Positions 1 through 9,526 of a stretch of DNA of 64,000 nucleotides are shown in pieces. The position numbers were made by a program, and so were the translations under genes. This DNA comes from CAIXSC01 sp046349915 (GTDB taxonomy: Bacteria > Planctomycetota > Planctomycetia > Pirellulales > Pirellulaceae), in the NCBI GenBank assembly GCA_046349915.1, contig JAXMBL010000003.1, forward strand, positions 186,001 through 250,000. Reading direction: 5' to 3'. The notes beneath the pieces were generated by a model. The model worked only from the letters and a program-made list of their open reading frames with translations, had not been told where the DNA came from and did not search any database. How positions within the stretch are numbered: the first letter of the stretch is position 1; each line of letters starts with the position of its first letter.

Positions 1-133
1 GTTCCCCGGCGTCTCCGCCCCCTACGAATCACCCGCCGCTCCCGACCTGGTGTTGAGGACCAATGAGCTGTCGGTCGATGAGTGCGTCGCTCGGATCGTG
101 GAACTGCTGGAGCAGCGCGGGGTGATTGGGTAG
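1..133 (+). CDS. cysC: Adenylyl-sulfate kinase, C-terminal end (partial)
   Basis: Only the last 43 codons are in the window; the gene begins upstream and stops at TAG 131-133. The segment reads FPGVSAPYESPAAPDLVLRT and then a helix ending in GVIG. This matches the end of APS kinase, where an 'F.G...PYE.P..PD' segment precedes the last helix. APS kinase phosphorylates adenylyl sulfate to PAPS in sulfate activation. It could equally be the CysC end of a CysN-CysC fusion, which cannot be decided because the N-terminal part is missing. Confidence 0.72.
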   Translation, partial: FPGVSAPYESPAAPDLVLRTNELSVDECVARIVELLEQRGVIG

Positions 134-178
134 TGGATTGTGCGTGAAATCCCGGCTCGGCGGTGCGTAATGCTTGCT

Positions 179-221
179 CCTTTTGCGGAGCAAAAGGCAA
201 CAGTCGCAAAAGGCTACAGTC
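179..221 (-). repeat. Stop-adjacent hairpin repeat, copy A
   Basis: Read on the minus strand this begins two bases after the TAA stop of the CBM9-like gene (224-226). It holds two 16-nt units, GACTGTAGCCTTTTGC and GACTGTTGCCTTTTGC, then TCC and a closing arm. The hairpin is CCTTTTGC / TCC loop / GCAAAAGG, an 8-bp perfect stem. The same layout recurs at 23909 and 34802 with different but compensating stem bases. There is no T-run after the stem, so it is not a classical terminator. Bases 134-178 hold nothing that I recognise. Confidence 0.6.
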
Positions 222-223
222 GT

Positions 224-868
224 TTAAACCAACTCGAGTGTGCCCCAGAGGCTGGGGTCTTCGGCGATCGGCAGTTCAGGGCCGAGCGCGAAGGTTTGCC
301 AGCCTAGCTCTCGGTCGATCACGGCGTAAAAAAATCCGAGCCGTTTGTGCTCGGTCGAGTCATAGCCCGTGATCGCTTGCGCGGGCAATACCGCCGCCAC
401 TCGATAACCATCGTTGAACCGCTGACAGCGAACCTGGGGCGGATGATTCTCGATGGGGCGGGGACTCTCACGAGCGCGGTTGATGGCGAGCAACGAGACG
501 GCGGGCTGCTCCAACTTGGCGCCACCGCCCGTCGGCAGGATCGCGAATCGGTGGCAGAAACGACTCGCCCGATGAATGTTGTGCGTGTCTCGAGTATCGA
601 TCCACAGTTGAACGCCGTCGCTGTCTTCAATGCGAGTTTCTCGACTCCAGAGCGCCTGGCGTTTGCCACGCACCGTGATCGAAGTCAAAAGACCCGCCGC
701 ATGCCACGCCATCCGCACATCGGCGTACGGCGTGCGACCTTCTAATTGGCTGAAGCAAGGAATGCGATATTCCTCGCTCAATTGGTCGGCCGCCGTCAAC
801 GACGCATTGGGCACTCCCCGACAGGGAACCGCGAACCGAAAGAGAAACGTGGGAGCAATCAATGACAT
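224..868 (-). CDS. Carbohydrate-binding family 9-like (DOMON-type) protein
   Basis: This 214-aa protein has no signal peptide. It has the pattern of family 9 carbohydrate-binding modules as found in many planctomycetes: an early 'YADVRMAWHAAGLL' strand, a 'DGVQLWIDTRDTHNIHRASRFCHRF' core near residues 85-110 with the usual D-x-W-D-type acidic turn, and a C-terminal strand with 'FFYAVIDRELG'. Such domains bind sugars or haem, but a free-standing single-domain protein has no assignable substrate. It ends directly before a hairpin repeat and its start faces two copies of the dispersed palindrome. Family assignment is by remembered pattern; the function is unknown. Confidence 0.6.
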   Translation of the reverse strand: MSLIAPTFLFRFAVPCRGVPNASLTAADQLSEEYRIPCFSQLEGRTPYADVRMAWHAAGLLTSITVRGKRQALWSRETRIEDSDGVQLWIDTRDTHNIHRASRFCHRFAILPTGGGAKLEQPAVSLLAINRARESPRPIENHPPQVRCQRFNDGYRVAAVLPAQAITGYDSTEHKRLGFFYAVIDRELGWQTFALGPELPIAEDPSLWGTLELV

Positions 869-898
869 GCGTTAACGCTCCACCGTGAGAAAACCAAT

Positions 899-963
899 GT
901 ACGACGGACTTCTCGTCCGTCGATCTGACGCATCGCTGTACGACGGACTTCTCGTCCGTCGAT
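899..963 (+). repeat. Dispersed palindrome, direct pair (copies 1-2)
   Basis: Two 26-bp copies at 899-924 and 938-963 lie in the same orientation. Each has arms GTACGACGGACT and GTCCGTCGAT around a short centre. They lie upstream of the CBM9-like gene and outside any credible gene. The whole gap 869-1172 contains these and the next pair and nothing else that I recognise. Confidence 0.8.
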
Positions 964-1076
964 TATCGCCGTCGAGAGCACCCTAGCGACCCCAAGCAAC
1001 TCTATTCACCCATCTGGCGACACGTCCACAGTCTGACTCGTCGCGCTCCGATTGTCGAGCGGGTCGCGGCTGTTGG

Positions 1077-1141
1077 TCGACGGACTAAGAAGTCCGTCGT
1101 ACGGGGATGACTCAATCGACGGACTAAGAAGTCCGTCGTAC
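1077..1141 (-). repeat. Dispersed palindrome, direct pair (copies 3-4)
   Basis: Copies at 1077-1102 and 1115-1141 are in the opposite orientation to the pair at 899. Both carry the centre 'AAGA' between CGACGGACT and AGTCCGTCGTAC. They sit 30-100 bp beyond the stop of the DUF1501 gene (1173). Confidence 0.8.
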
Positions 1142-1172
1142 GTGGCGGCGGGGTAGCGCAGTCTAGGTCCTC

Positions 1173-2663
1173 TCACGCCAACAACGCGTCGATTCGGCGG
1201 CCGTGGACGTCGGTCAATCGATAATCGCGCCCCTCGGCTCGGTAAGTCAGTCGTTCGTGGTCGAATCCCAGCAGGTGCAGGATTGTCGCATTGAGATCGT
1301 GAACATGGACCGGATCGCGTACCACATTCACGCTGAAGTCGTCCGTCTCCCCGTAGACCATTCCCGGTTTCACTCCACCGCCTGCCAGCCACATCGAGAA
1401 ACAGCCGCCGTGATGATCTCGACCATAGTTGGCGGCCTCGAGTTTTCCTTGCGTGTACACCGTCCGACCGAACTCGCCGCCCCAGACAACGAGTGTATCG
1501 TCGAGCAATCCGCGCTGACGTAAATCGGCCAGCAGCGCTGCGCAGGGTTGGTCGACATCGCCGCACTGCAAGCGCAGATCGCTCGGCAAGTTGTAATGCT
1601 GGTCCCAACCTCGATGGTACAACTGAATGAACTTCACGCCTCGTTCCGCCATGCGCCGCGCCAGCAGGCAGTTCGCCGCGAACGTCCCCGGTATTCTTGC
1701 CCGTGGACCATAGGCATCGATCGTTGCTTGAGTTTCGTCGTTGAACTGCAGCAGATCGGGGAAGGATGCCTGCATGCGAAACGCTAACTCGTACTGAGCA
1801 ATGCGTGCCTCGATCTCTGGGTCGAGCTGTTTTTCGGCCTGTCGTTGGTTGAGTTGGGCGAGCGCATCGAGTTGTTCGCGACGAGCGGCCGAGTCGACGC
1901 CGTCTGGGTTGCGCAAGAACAAGATCGGCTCGCCCGCTGCCCGCAAACTGACGCCCTGATGGCGCGACGGTAAGAAGCCGGCGCCCCACAGTCGCGCGTA
2001 CAACGGGTCGGCGGGGCGAGCAGCGCTGCCTTGCGAAATCATGACGACAAACGCCGGCAAGTCCGCCGACTCGTCGCCCAATCCATAGCTTGTCCACGCA
2101 CCCAAACTCGGCCGTCCCGGCTGTTGATGACCCGTCTGCAACAAGGTGACGGCCGGATCATGATTGATCGCCTCGGTGTACAGCGAGCGAATGATGCACA
2201 GTTGATCGACTTGGGCGCCCAAGCGCGGCAATAACTCGCTGACCCACGTCCCCGTGGTTCCCGCTTGGCGAAAACCGAAGATCGAGGAGGCGACGGGAAA
2301 CGACTTTTGTCCACTGGTCATGCCGGTCAGGCGTTGAGTGCGCCGGATCGATTCGGGAAGATCTTCCCCCTGGAGCTTCTTGAGTCCCGGCTTAGGATCA
2401 AACAGCTCGAGTTGCGACGGACCACCATGCATGAACAAGGAAATCACCCGCTTGGCACGCGGCGCATGATGCGTCTCGCCGCTCGCACCGCGTGGATTCA
2501 GCAACGATGCGAGTGCGACCTGAGCGAGTCCCGCAGCGGTAGTGCGGAACAACGAGCGACGCGTGAGTGGAACCGCAAGGTTTCCAGGGAACTGATTGTC
2601 CCTAGTGATCCCTTTCGCGTCCAAGTCTCGCGAGAGAAAGCTAGCGGCGAGTGATGGCTTCAT
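1173..2663 (-). CDS. DUF1501 family secreted protein
   Basis: This 496-aa protein belongs to DUF1501, a sulfatase/alkaline-phosphatase-fold family expanded in planctomycetes. The N-terminus has a twin-arginine-like stretch (TRRSLFRTTAAGLAQ, about residues 34-48), so export through Tat is likely. Family landmarks are 'LFMHGGPSQLELFDPKP', 'WGGEFGRTVYTQGK', 'GRDHHGGCFSMWLAGGGVK' and 'HLLGFDHERLTYRAEGRDYRLTDV' at the C-terminus. The start overlaps the stop of the upstream PSCyt1/DUF1549/DUF1553 gene by 23 bp, so the two are probably translationally coupled, which is the usual pairing of these families. The biochemical role of DUF1501 is not established. Confidence 0.9.
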   Translation of the reverse strand: MKPSLAASFLSRDLDAKGITRDNQFPGNLAVPLTRRSLFRTTAAGLAQVALASLLNPRGASGETHHAPRAKRVISLFMHGGPSQLELFDPKPGLKKLQGEDLPESIRRTQRLTGMTSGQKSFPVASSIFGFRQAGTTGTWVSELLPRLGAQVDQLCIIRSLYTEAINHDPAVTLLQTGHQQPGRPSLGAWTSYGLGDESADLPAFVVMISQGSAARPADPLYARLWGAGFLPSRHQGVSLRAAGEPILFLRNPDGVDSAARREQLDALAQLNQRQAEKQLDPEIEARIAQYELAFRMQASFPDLLQFNDETQATIDAYGPRARIPGTFAANCLLARRMAERGVKFIQLYHRGWDQHYNLPSDLRLQCGDVDQPCAALLADLRQRGLLDDTLVVWGGEFGRTVYTQGKLEAANYGRDHHGGCFSMWLAGGGVKPGMVYGETDDFSVNVVRDPVHVHDLNATILHLLGFDHERLTYRAEGRDYRLTDVHGRRIDALLA

Positions 2664-5600
2664 CGAGGTTCAGCAAAGTATGGAGGGTGATTGTCCAAGC
2701 CGCCAACTCCGCGGGATCGCCCCGGAATTCAAACTCCAAGGATTCGACGTTCGCGATGCGACGAGCGACCGACGCATCGAGCTTGCCGCGAGCTCGCTGT
2801 TGCTCGAGGAGCCGTCCCAGCACTTTCAACTCATCCTCATCCGGAGCTCGTGAGGTGACTCGTCGATAGGCTTCAGTCAGCCGTTGACGGTCGTCCGCAT
2901 GAGTTGGCTCGCTGTCAGTCAGCATTCGCGCCGCAAGGTAGCGAGCGGCATGCAGGTAGGTGGGATCGTTCATCAAGGCGAGTGATTGCAGCGGAGTGTT
3001 CGTGCGAGCTCGTCGCACGGAACACTTTTCGCGAGTCGGGGCGTCGAAGCCGATCAAGGCGGGCGGCGGCGCTTGTCGCTTCACATAGGTGTAGACGCTA
3101 CGTCGCCATTGACCCTCGCCTTCATCCGGCACATAGGTTTCGTCGCCGTTGTAGGACACTTCTTCCCACAACCCCGGAGGCTGATAAGGTTTGACGCTCG
3201 GTCCTCCCAGGCGCCGGACGAGCAATCCAGAGACCGCGAGTGCCTGATCGCGAAGCTGCTCGGCGGACAGACGGAATCGCGGGCCTCGCGCCAGCCAACG
3301 ATTGTCACGATCCTCGGTCAAGCTCTGGGGTGTCGCCGCCGAACTCTGTCGGTAAGTGGCGCTCGCAGCCAAGCGTCGCATGAGCAGTTTCAGATCCCAG
3401 TCGTCCCGCACCAGATCCACGGCCAATGAGTCGAGCAGCGGTGGGTGCGTCGACAATTCGCCTTGAGCGCCGAAGTCATTCATGGTTCGCACCAAACCCT
3501 CGCCGAACAACTGCTGCCATAGGCGATTGACGACGACTCGCGAAGTCAGCGGGTGATCAGGCTTCACAAGCCATTGAGCGAAGCCCAGTCGATTGTTGGG
3601 CGATCCTGTAGGCCACGCCGCAAGAACGCTCGGCACCCCCGGCTCCACGCGTTCTTGCGGCAAGTTGTACTGGCCTCGGTCGAGCACAAAAGTCGCCCGT
3701 TTCTCAGGCTGTTCACGCATCACCAGCGTCACGGGAATCTCGGCTTTCGCGTCGGCTTCCGCCCGTCGAGCGGCCAATTGACGCTCGCGCGCTTGCCGCT
3801 CCTCTTCATTCGCATGCTTGCTGACGAAATACTCGACCACCGCTTCCTGATCCGCGCCACGTTGATCGAGTGGTCGTGCGAGAGCTCCGCGGAGTCGCTC
3901 GCCTTGCCGCCACGATTCGATCTCGTCTTCCGCCAGCACGCGACTCAAGACTCGCAATTCATCGATCCTGCCGTAGTAGCCAAGACCGCTATCGCGTCGA
4001 CCAATGCGGAACGGCTCGCGATTCCGTAGTACGCCTTCCTTCATCGTCGAGTCGGGCAAGTTGTGCAGCGAGTCGAGGCGGACTTGCAGTGGGTTTAATC
4101 GACCGTCGACGTAGAGATGAATGCCCGCCGCGGTGCGCGAACCATCGTGAGTGACGACGACATGGCGCCAGTCGTTTTTCGCGACCGCATCGCGGCTCGT
4201 AAGCACCACCGCATGGACTCCCCAGCGATGCACCAAGTGGATTTGAAACCGGCCTTTTTGCCACAGAATTTCGAATCCTCGCCGATCACCGTCGGCTTCG
4301 ATCTTCGCAAGCGGGCAGCCCAACGAATTCGTGGAGTGCATCCAGAAGCCGATCGTCCATGGGCCATCCAATGCCAGGTCCAGAGGAGTCTCGACATGTT
4401 GTGTACCATCGAACAGGGCCGCCTTGCCGTCGATTCCCCGTTCGTACTTGAGCTCCGTTCCTAGCGGCGTGCCGACCACCGAGTCTTCAAAAGGGACATG
4501 TAGTTGCAGATCAAGCTGCGGCGCCGCGGTGAATTCGCGGGCGGCATCCTTCTCCCAGGCGCTCAACCGTTGCATGAGCGACTTGCCGATCGGCTCGTAT
4601 GCTATCTCCGCGGCCACCGTTTCGGCCTGCAACCGTTCGATACGCGCGCTCAACTCGGCGGAAGGAACTTCGAGCGTTGGAGGTGGGTTGCGAGCCGTGA
4701 TGAGTCCTGTCTCAGGCCCTTGATTGAAGAACGCGAAAAGGCCGTAATAGTCGCGTTGAGAAATCGGGTCGTATTTGTGATCGTGGCAACGAGCACAACC
4801 GACCGTTAATCCCAGCCAAGTGGTCGCCGTAGTCTCCAGTCGGTCCGCGACATACTCGACTCGATACTCTTCGTCGATCAACCCCGTCTCGTCGTTCATC
4901 ATGTGGTTACGGTTGAAGCCGGTGGCAACCAGATCATCACGAGCGGCATTGGGGAGTAGATCGCCCGCTAGCTGACGCACCGTGAAGTCGTCGAACGGCA
5001 TACCTTGATTGAAGGACTGGATCACCCAATCGCGCCACGGCCAGATGCTGCGTGGGTTATCGCCGAAGTAACCATTGGTGTCGGCATAGCGAGCGGCGTC
5101 GAGCCAGTCGACTGCCATGCGCTCGCCCCAGGCAGGTGACGCCAGCAACCGGTCGAGTTCACGCAGATGCGCGTCGGGCGCTGCGTCGACCAGAAATTCG
5201 TCCAGCCGCTCGAGCGTGGGTGGCAAGCCTGTCAGGTCAAGCGTTACTCGGCGGAGCCATGTCGCGCGATCGGTTTCAGGCGAGAACGTTCGACCGGCTT
5301 GTTCCAACGGCGAGAGAACGAAGCCATCGAGTGGATCGAGCGGGCGTTCGACGTTGGCAACGGTTGGCGTCGCTGCACGCCGCGGCGGGGCAAAGGCCCA
5401 GTGCGCTTGATACTCAGCCCCGGACGCGATCCAACGTCGCAGGGTATCACGCTCGTGGGCGCTTAGTTCAAGCTTCGAGTCGGGAGGCGGCATGCGCAGA
5501 TCGCCGTCGCTCGCTTCGATCCGCTTCATCAACTCGCTCTGATCGGGCCGGCCAGGAACAATCGCCGCGGTCCCCTCGCGCATCGCGATCGCGGACTCGC

Positions 5601-5781
5601 GTTGGTCGAGACGCAGTTGACCCCGGCGAGCTTTCTCATCGGGGCCATGGCAACGAAAGCACTTATCGGCCAACACGGGACGTACGTCGCGATGAAAGTC
5701 GAGTGCTTTCGCCGGAGGATCGTCGCCCAACGCGGTCATTGCGAACCCAAGGCTGATAAGCCAAAAGGTCGGCAAGAACAT
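2641..5781 (-). CDS. PSCyt1-DUF1549-LamG-DUF1553 multidomain secreted protein
   Basis: The start at 5781 gives 1046 aa beginning with a clean signal peptide (MFLPTFWLISLGFAMTALG); longer in-frame starts add 59 residues without signal character. A planctomycete cytochrome c-like domain follows, with haem motif CFRCH at residues 41-45. Next are DUF1549 (roughly 145-350, with a second CARCH motif), a concanavalin/LamG-type jelly roll (about 440-600, 'VVTHDGSRTAAGIHLYVDG') and DUF1553 (about 690-960, 'RVVVNRLWQQLFGEGLVRT'). These proteins are thought to act outside the cytoplasm, perhaps in polysaccharide breakdown, but no reaction is proven. It lies upstream of, and overlaps, a DUF1501 gene, as is usual for this pair. 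Confidence 0.9.
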   Translation of the reverse strand: MFLPTFWLISLGFAMTALGDDPPAKALDFHRDVRPVLADKCFRCHGPDEKARRGQLRLDQRESAIAMREGTAAIVPGRPDQSELMKRIEASDGDLRMPPPDSKLELSAHERDTLRRWIASGAEYQAHWAFAPPRRAATPTVANVERPLDPLDGFVLSPLEQAGRTFSPETDRATWLRRVTLDLTGLPPTLERLDEFLVDAAPDAHLRELDRLLASPAWGERMAVDWLDAARYADTNGYFGDNPRSIWPWRDWVIQSFNQGMPFDDFTVRQLAGDLLPNAARDDLVATGFNRNHMMNDETGLIDEEYRVEYVADRLETTATTWLGLTVGCARCHDHKYDPISQRDYYGLFAFFNQGPETGLITARNPPPTLEVPSAELSARIERLQAETVAAEIAYEPIGKSLMQRLSAWEKDAAREFTAAPQLDLQLHVPFEDSVVGTPLGTELKYERGIDGKAALFDGTQHVETPLDLALDGPWTIGFWMHSTNSLGCPLAKIEADGDRRGFEILWQKGRFQIHLVHRWGVHAVVLTSRDAVAKNDWRHVVVTHDGSRTAAGIHLYVDGRLNPLQVRLDSLHNLPDSTMKEGVLRNREPFRIGRRDSGLGYYGRIDELRVLSRVLAEDEIESWRQGERLRGALARPLDQRGADQEAVVEYFVSKHANEEERQARERQLAARRAEADAKAEIPVTLVMREQPEKRATFVLDRGQYNLPQERVEPGVPSVLAAWPTGSPNNRLGFAQWLVKPDHPLTSRVVVNRLWQQLFGEGLVRTMNDFGAQGELSTHPPLLDSLAVDLVRDDWDLKLLMRRLAASATYRQSSAATPQSLTEDRDNRWLARGPRFRLSAEQLRDQALAVSGLLVRRLGGPSVKPYQPPGLWEEVSYNGDETYVPDEGEGQWRRSVYTYVKRQAPPPALIGFDAPTREKCSVRRARTNTPLQSLALMNDPTYLHAARYLAARMLTDSEPTHADDRQRLTEAYRRVTSRAPDEDELKVLGRLLEQQRARGKLDASVARRIANVESLEFEFRGDPAELAAWTITLHTLLNLDEAITRR

Positions 5782-5954
5782 GATGACGTCGAGGAAGCGA
5801 AACCGCGGCGAACAGTCCCAAGTTGAATTGTCCCAAGTTGCTCGCCGTGGCGTTGGCCAGCAGTTGATATCGCGCGGCGGATTGGCGCTGGGGCATTTCA
5901 TGCGTCGACACCCTGACCAAACTCCGCCTGTGAACTCAACAAAAAAAGCGAGTC

Positions 5955-7367
<1,413 letters not shown>

Positions 7368-7451
7368 GACTCGCTGATCCTCGTCAATAAAGTCGTCGCG
7401 CCGTCTGTGACGCGAAAAGTCCACTTGCAGTTAGTCACAGCAAGAATCCCT

Positions 7452-7549
7452 GTACGACGGACTTCCAGTCCGTCGGCTAAGTCCGTGCGGAACAGGTCGG
7501 CTATCCCGATCAACACGCCCCCGATCGACGGACTGGAAGTCCGTCGTAC
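7452..7549. repeat. Dispersed palindrome, inverted pair (copies 5-6)
   Basis: Copy 5 (7452-7477, forward) and copy 6 (7523-7549, reverse) face each other across 45 bp, in the gap between the divergent glnA and serpin genes. The remaining part of this gap (7368-7856) shows no gene. It must contain the promoters of both genes, but I cannot place their -10/-35 boxes with confidence. Confidence 0.75.
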
Positions 7550-7856
7550 CTGTAACAAACCATGAGGATTGTCGCGAAGAACGCTTCTTCCCGCAACCGA
7601 TGCTGGCCTTGCCAACTCGATCCGAAACAGATTCTAACGCGGACTTCGAGAACGATTTAGGGAAAAACTTCGACAGGGGGGATGTTGGTTGGTCACTTGA
7701 AGCAGGAACTTTTGGGCAGCTCATGTCGTCGGATGAGATGTCACCGGTTGCGGCCAACCCAAAGGTATGCCTCCCCCCTGGCGCTGACAAGTCTCGAGGA
7801 TACGCCAAAAGTTGGTCGAGCACGGCTTCAAAACTCTCTCAAACCATCGAAAAACG

Positions 7857-9272
7857 ATGAAACTCAACGCTTTCGACCTCTGGCGGCGGCTCCAGTTCCT
7901 GTGGCTTGGCGTATGCTGCGTCCTGTTCGCGGGCTGTGGTCAGAATTCGTCGATTCCTTCCGGTCCCCATTCGCCTGTGCCAACTTCTTCGACAGCGTCC
8001 GGGAGCCAACAACAAACCACCGCGCTTTCACCACCGGCTGAACAGTTACTTCCCGCGGATTATCGTGGGATCGACGAGAGCGACGGTCGCCGAAACGATC
8101 CCCCGTCGTCGCCTCTCGCTCCAGCTTTTCCTCCGCACATGCCAGGACAATCAACGCTACCGGAATTGGAAGCGACAGCGTCGTCGCGATTCGCATGTGA
8201 CTTGTTCGCGTCGCTGCGAAAATCGCATGCTGGCAACCTGTTCTACTCACCAGCCAACGTCAGGTCGGCGCTCATGCTGGCCTACGAAGGTGCTCGAGGG
8301 GAAACGGCCGCCCAACTGGCTCGCGTCCTCGGGATCGATTCCGAAAATAAGGAAGTTCCTGGATCGCCAGGACAAGAAACTCAGCCAACTGGCCCCCGCT
8401 CGCCAGCAACCATTCTGGTCACCGCAAATCGAATCTGGCCAAACCAATCCGAACCCATTCGTACCGACTATGCGGAACGCATGAAGGCGCGCTTCGCGGC
8501 CGATATCGTACCGCTTGATTTCCTGCATCAGTCCGATGCCGCTCGTCAAACCATCAACAACTGGACCGCCGAACAGACTCGGGATCGAATCCGTGATCTC
8601 CTTCAGCCTGGCACAGTCGACGCATCCACCCGCATGGTGCTCACCAGCGCGATCTACTTCAAAGCCGATTGGTTCAGCCCCTTCGAAAAAACTCAAACCG
8701 AGAACGCACCGTTCTTTGTCTCGGCTACCGAGCAGGTCGAAACACCGATGATGCAACAAGAGCTGAGTCTCCCTTACATTCCACTTCCGGGCGCCCAGGT
8801 TGTCGAAGTGCCCTACGCCGACGCTCGCCACTCCATGCTGATCCTGCTGCCCGATCAGCCCGAGGGGCTGGCCGAATGGGAGGCTCGGTTGACCGCGGAT
8901 CAACTGGCAAACTGGACTCGAAACATGCACGAGAGGCAAGTTCGATTGTCTCTACCTCGCTTCACCATGACTGTCGCGACCTCCTTGGCGCCTACCCTCA
9001 AATCGCTCGGCATTAACGCAGCATTTCAGCCCGACGCCGATTTCTCGGGAATGACCGACGCCCCAGGGATCTTTCTCGCCGACGTCGTGCACAAAGCGTT
9101 CGTGTCGGTCGACGAACAAGGAACAGAAGCCGCGGCCGCCACCGCGCTCACGATGATGCGCGGTCCCGCGAATCTGGTCATTTTTCGAGCAGACCGCCCG
9201 TTTCTTTTCCTCATCCGAGATCAAGCTACGAATGAGGTGTTGTTCGTGGGGAGGATGAGTCGGCCGGAATAG
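7857..9272 (+). CDS. Serpin family lipoprotein
   Basis: The ATG at 7857 gives 471 aa with a lipoprotein signal peptide ending in lipobox LFAGC (Cys about residue 25). A Ser/Pro-rich spacer follows to about residue 100. The serpin fold covers about 105-471: 'NLFYSPANVRSALMLAYEGARGETA', 'LTSAIYFKADW' and 'ADRPFLFLIRD' are family signatures. The reactive-centre hinge at about 419-430 (DEQGTEAAAATA) keeps the small residues that inhibitory serpins need for loop insertion. Counting from the hinge puts P1 near the Met-Met-Arg-Gly-Pro stretch, but the loop is one residue longer than alpha-1-antitrypsin, so P1 is uncertain. The target is presumably a protease in the periplasm or at the membrane; this is inferred. 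Confidence 0.93.
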   Translation: MKLNAFDLWRRLQFLWLGVCCVLFAGCGQNSSIPSGPHSPVPTSSTASGSQQQTTALSPPAEQLLPADYRGIDESDGRRNDPPSSPLAPAFPPHMPGQSTLPELEATASSRFACDLFASLRKSHAGNLFYSPANVRSALMLAYEGARGETAAQLARVLGIDSENKEVPGSPGQETQPTGPRSPATILVTANRIWPNQSEPIRTDYAERMKARFAADIVPLDFLHQSDAARQTINNWTAEQTRDRIRDLLQPGTVDASTRMVLTSAIYFKADWFSPFEKTQTENAPFFVSATEQVETPMMQQELSLPYIPLPGAQVVEVPYADARHSMLILLPDQPEGLAEWEARLTADQLANWTRNMHERQVRLSLPRFTMTVATSLAPTLKSLGINAAFQPDADFSGMTDAPGIFLADVVHKAFVSVDEQGTEAAAATALTMMRGPANLVIFRADRPFLFLIRDQATNEVLFVGRMSRPE

Positions 9273-9275
9273 TCG

Positions 9276-9400
9276 CATTGGTCATTGGTCATTGGTCATT
9301 GGTCATTGGTCATTGGTCATTGGTCATTGGTCATTGGTCATTGGTCATTGGTCATTGGTCATTGGTCATTGGTCATTGGTCATTGGTCATTGGTCATTGG
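9276..9400 (+). repeat. Heptanucleotide tandem repeat (CATTGGT)n
   Basis: About 17.9 uninterrupted, identical copies of CATTGGT begin 3 bp after the serpin stop codon. The unit length (7) is not a multiple of 3 and the repeat has no stop codon in two forward frames, so it produces false reading frames. The rest of the gap to 9526 is G-rich and holds nothing recognisable. Confidence 0.97.
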
Positions 9401-9526
9401 GCGCGGGGGGGATGGTGTGTGTGTTTGTTACTATTTCTGAGGTGGCTTATTCGTTGCTCTTGCTGGGGGGGAATTACTTGCTGGGCACTTGGTCGTGCCC
9501 AGCTTCGCTCCGCTCTTTGACAACTG

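Noticed and set aside
7431..7823. Possible protein over the glnA-serpin gap
   Set aside because: It runs through the two dispersed palindromes and has no recognisable domain; the repeat gives the peptide 'VDRGRVDR'-like patterns seen at other copies.
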